A stretch of DNA of 25,890 bases, taken from an uncultured Lachnospiraceae bacterium (GTDB lineage: Bacteria; Bacillota; Clostridia; Lachnospirales; Lachnospiraceae). The translations under genes were made by a program, and so were the position numbers. The notes beneath the pieces are model-generated. The model ran no database searches, was not told the DNA's origin, and was given only the letters and a program-made list of their open reading frames with translations. Numbering within the stretch: position 1 is the first letter of the stretch; the number at the start of each line of letters is the position of its first letter. The stretch covers positions 1 through 25,890 of the forward strand of contig CAJTSH010000042.1 in assembly GCA_910578885.1 (NCBI GenBank), in the 5' to 3' direction. Below are positions 24,091 to 25,890 of the stretch, piece after piece.

Positions 24091-24104
24091 GGTGTTCGCA
24101 CTAT
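24091..24104 (+). repeat. Hairpin repeat, copy 1
   Basis: GGTGTTCGCACTAT is identical to 24158-24171. The upstream flanks also resemble each other (ACTTGATT here, ACTGATT there). Confidence 0.75.
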
Positions 24105-24136
24105 ACATGATAGTATAATTCTTTAAAGTTAATGAG

Positions 24137-24199
24137 AATATCCCTCCACTGATTCAAGGTGTTCGCACTATTTGTTGATTTGGGTGGGATATTTTTATT
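24137..24199 (+). terminator. Terminator-like stem at the end of the small RNA
   Basis: AATATCCC (24137-24144) pairs perfectly with GGGATATT (24186-24193). One mismatch and CC/GG extend it inward. A T-rich tail, TTTATTT, follows on the plus strand only. The long loop encloses the second UUCG hairpin. On the minus strand no T tract follows. Confidence 0.5.
24158..24171 (+). repeat. Hairpin repeat, copy 2
   Basis: This is an exact copy of 24091-24104, starting 67 bases later and lying inside the loop of the terminator-like stem. Confidence 0.75.
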
Positions 24200-25733
24200 T
24201 ATATCTCACCAAATCGTAAATTCTAATTAAGCGCTTTAATTCAGGATTATTTTTCAAACAATTTGGCGTATGGTTTTTTATATATTTCTGCAAATACTCC
24301 TTCAATTCGTCAATCTCAATTTCTGATTCTTCAAGAAAAATCAACTTTTTATATGCAGCATCCTCTGTTTCGCTTTCAATAACTCCTTTGACTGATAAAT
24401 CGCTTGCATTCACCCTATATTTTTCTTTCTGTATTCTTAGCTGTTTATTAAGAAATGAATCAACTGTCCCATGTTTCAAAACATTTTCTTTTACTCTCTC
24501 AAAAACATCTTTCGAGTAATCACTTAAATACTTATACATTGGCAATCCACCAGAATTGTTTTTCAAAAGTTCTGGCAGATATTCTTCAACTACCAAGTCT
24601 GAGTCAAAATACTGATTATCAAAAATAATATCTTCATACAACTGTTCCGCTTTAATAATATGTCCATTTTTTGCCACTCCGACGCCTAATATAAACTGAT
24701 TAACCTTACTAACATCATCTAAGTTCTCAAATCCTACCGCCACAATCTTATCTGATGTTTGCACACTATTAGCCATTTCGTATATATCTCTTCTTAAATG
24801 TCTAAGTATCACCGGATTATACTTTGATTTCGTTTCCCCAATTACTCTATATATTTTTGCAAAATCTGCCGTCGATATTTTATTCATCCTGACATTGTTT
24901 CCATTATTAAACTGCATTGAAAATTCTGAAATCTGCTCATTCTCAGAGTATTCGACAAAAATAAGCCTATCCTTTAATTGGTCTAATTTTTCTTGTGTTA
25001 AACACTTTGATATTGTCTTAAAAATATTCCTGATATTTCGATCACTTAATGAATACCCCATAAAAATAACCGGATACTCTAAAAATATAGTTAACAATTT
25101 CGCTATCAGATACGATGCATTTTCTTCAAACTCTGCATAATCCAAAGATGTTAGTACAAGACTATCTGGCTTCAATATTGAACCATGAATTTTGTATATT
25201 TCGCCAATACCAGAAATATTATTGAACAAAAGTTCCTCCTGCCCCACATAAACTGCATATTCTGGAAAAATACTCTCCAACAAAATATCATAATTTGTTG
25301 TTATCACTCCTGATAAACTTCTTTTCCCTAGTTTTCGCAATAATACTATTTCTTCATTTGCCGAATCATATTGTGCACAAGATAAATGCTCAGATACTGC
25401 AATTTTCAATGCTGAACTATTATTTTTTAATTTTGTTTTATACTTTTCCCTAAATTCCTCATACCCTTCTGAGGTCAAAGCAGCATTATTATAATCTCTT
25501 TCCAAGAGTGTTGCGATTGCTGGTTGTCTCCCATAATAATCTTTTTCCTCTACTTGATTTGCATATACATTATATTGAAAGTCGTTACCACTATACTCTT
25601 TACAAAAAACTTTCAATAACTCATCCCATTTCTCCGTATCCATGTATCTTTTGCTAAAACCTGAGCCTACAAAAAGAAAGGGTTGGTGCCCCGTCTTTTG
25701 TATCGTTTCTGTAACTAATGCTTTCAATTCCAT
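24195..25733 (-). CDS. SIR2-domain protein, probable NAD-degrading defence protein
   Basis: This 512-residue protein has an N-terminal SIR2-like NAD-binding domain (about 1-300): GSGFSKRY (23-30), ITTNYD (144-149), IYKIHGS (179-185) and FMGYSLSDRNI (224-234). N147 and H183 match the Asn and His that are catalytic in the anti-phage SIR2 NADases of Thoeris and DSR. The C-terminal part (about 305-512) is helical, charged and unrecognised. It is not the SLOG domain of ThsA. The inferred role is NAD depletion on phage infection, with the C-terminus as sensor. AAGGAG precedes the ATG. The gene is visibly AT-richer than all its neighbours and stands alone, which suggests transfer. Confidence 0.82.
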   Translation of the reverse strand: MELKALVTETIQKTGHQPFLFVGSGFSKRYMDTEKWDELLKVFCKEYSGNDFQYNVYANQVEEKDYYGRQPAIATLLERDYNNAALTSEGYEEFREKYKTKLKNNSSALKIAVSEHLSCAQYDSANEEIVLLRKLGKRSLSGVITTNYDILLESIFPEYAVYVGQEELLFNNISGIGEIYKIHGSILKPDSLVLTSLDYAEFEENASYLIAKLLTIFLEYPVIFMGYSLSDRNIRNIFKTISKCLTQEKLDQLKDRLIFVEYSENEQISEFSMQFNNGNNVRMNKISTADFAKIYRVIGETKSKYNPVILRHLRRDIYEMANSVQTSDKIVAVGFENLDDVSKVNQFILGVGVAKNGHIIKAEQLYEDIIFDNQYFDSDLVVEEYLPELLKNNSGGLPMYKYLSDYSKDVFERVKENVLKHGTVDSFLNKQLRIQKEKYRVNASDLSVKGVIESETEDAAYKKLIFLEESEIEIDELKEYLQKYIKNHTPNCLKNNPELKRLIRIYDLVRYK

Positions 25734-25764
25734 ATAAATACTCCTTGTATTATTTTTCGAAATA

Positions 25765-25793
25765 ATTGTACTATAAAATTTCTAAACTGTCAT
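25765..25793 (-). promoter_or_regulatory. Predicted promoter of the SIR2 gene
   Basis: On the minus strand ATGACA (25788-25793) and TACAAT (25765-25770) lie 17 bases apart, each one base from consensus. The start codon is about 30 bases downstream. Confidence 0.6.
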
Positions 25794-25827
25794 TCTTATC
25801 ATCTCTAAACAACGCTCCATTCTTATC
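25791..25827 (-). repeat. Two direct 10-base repeats upstream of the SIR2 gene
   Basis: CATTCTTATC occurs at 25791-25800 and 25818-25827, 27 bases apart. On the transcribed strand it reads GATAAGAATG, and the nearer copy overlaps the -35 box. It could be a paired operator. Confidence 0.45.
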
Positions 25828-25836
25828 CAGATTGCA

Positions 25837-25851
25837 AAAAGGGGCTGTCGG
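25837..25851 (-). repeat. Dispersed 15-base repeat, copy B
   Basis: AAAAGGGGCTGTCGG is the exact reverse complement of 41-55. It is followed by a small CGGT/ACCG stem and TTTTTT (25850-25867), as at a gene or element end. It lies in the flank upstream of the SIR2 gene. Confidence 0.4.
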
Positions 25852-25890
25852 TTAATACCGTTTTTTAGTCTCTAAATCTTAAACTAAGAA

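Larger units (their letters stand above)
23937..24194. other. Gene-free interval between liv and the SIR2 gene
   Basis: The gene-free stretch 23862-24194 is 333 bases long. Its left end holds the liv promoter. Bases 23937-24042 show no clear structure. From 24043 rightward it holds a plus-strand promoter, two copies of a 14-base hairpin motif and a terminator-like stem, listed separately. Confidence 0.6.
24078..24199 (+). ncRNA. Predicted small non-coding RNA with two identical UUCG hairpins
   Basis: Transcription from the promoter at 24043-24071 would give an RNA of about 120 nt ending at the stem 24137-24193. It contains GGTGTTCGCACTAT twice (24091-24104, 24158-24171). Each copy can fold as GGUG-UUCG-CACU. 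The first copy extends to about seven pairs, and the second gains CAA/UUG after a two-base bulge. The loop is closed by G-C, not the extra-stable C-G. The RNA converges on the SIR2 gene and stops at its last codon. No open frame of note is present, and I know of no RNA family with this motif. Confidence 0.45.

Noticed and set aside
24091..24171. A two-repeat CRISPR remnant
   Set aside because: The identical core is only 14 bases, the flanks match poorly, there are just two copies and no cas genes. The plus-strand promoter and terminator fit a discrete RNA better.
24195..25733. Thoeris ThsA
   Set aside because: The C-terminal half lacks a SLOG domain and no TIR-domain ThsB gene lies beside it in the window.

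Overview
The window reads as chromosome from a Gram-positive, spore-forming Clostridia, most likely a Lachnospiraceae. The grounds are AGGAGG-type ribosome binding sites, a MecA adaptor, an alpha/beta-type small acid-soluble spore protein with a sigma-G-like promoter, a tig-clpP-clpX-lon-engB cluster, and a moderate-GC core interrupted by a clearly AT-richer gene at the right end. No rRNA, tRNA or CRISPR array was found.

Left part (1-11.3 kb): mecA and dinB diverge from a shared promoter region, with a LexA-like box in front of dinB. dinB converges on a run of minus-strand genes that reads, in transcription order, tig - clpP - clpX - lon - engB - znuA - znuC - znuB. This links a chaperone, two ATP-dependent proteases, a ribosome-assembly GTPase and a zinc-type ABC importer. 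The last four genes are joined by overlaps or 10-base gaps, so transport and proteostasis may share one transcript. The clpP-clpX gap is strongly structured.

Middle (11.3-18 kb): accessory metabolism and housekeeping. A GNAT acetyltransferase has a probable TTG start. A LysR regulator diverges from an AGCS sodium:amino-acid symporter across a perfect GCAGAT-N3-ATCTGC palindrome. Then come a self-inhibited (class II) Fic enzyme, the spore protein, a DUF1905 protein and a DJ-1/PfpI protein. A complete ISAs1-family insertion sequence (16750-18010) has 16-bp perfect terminal inverted repeats and a 9-bp target duplication (CTCCCAAAC). It landed between the DJ-1 gene and a CYTH gene.

Right part (18-24 kb): a CYTH phosphatase/cyclase-like protein, then a minus-strand set read as livH-livM-livG-livF - cytidylate-kinase-like - membrane-anchored Q/N-rich protein - DUF1653 protein. 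This branched-chain amino-acid ABC transporter has no substrate-binding protein gene in the window.

Right end (23.9-25.9 kb): the most unusual part. An AT-rich gene for a 512-residue SIR2-domain protein keeps the catalytic Asn/His typical of anti-phage NADases, with an unrecognised C-terminal half. It is met tail-to-tail by a short convergent transcription unit that I predict to be a non-coding RNA of about 120 nt. That unit has a strong promoter (TTGATA-N17-TATACT), two identical 14-base hairpin motifs (GGTGTTCGCACTAT, UUCG loop) 67 bases apart, and a terminator-like stem. The SIR2 gene plus hairpin RNA is the best candidate in the window for an undescribed, probably defensive, system. A 15-base sequence (CCGACAGCCCCTTTT) occurs in inverted orientation near both window ends and may be an insertion-sequence remnant.
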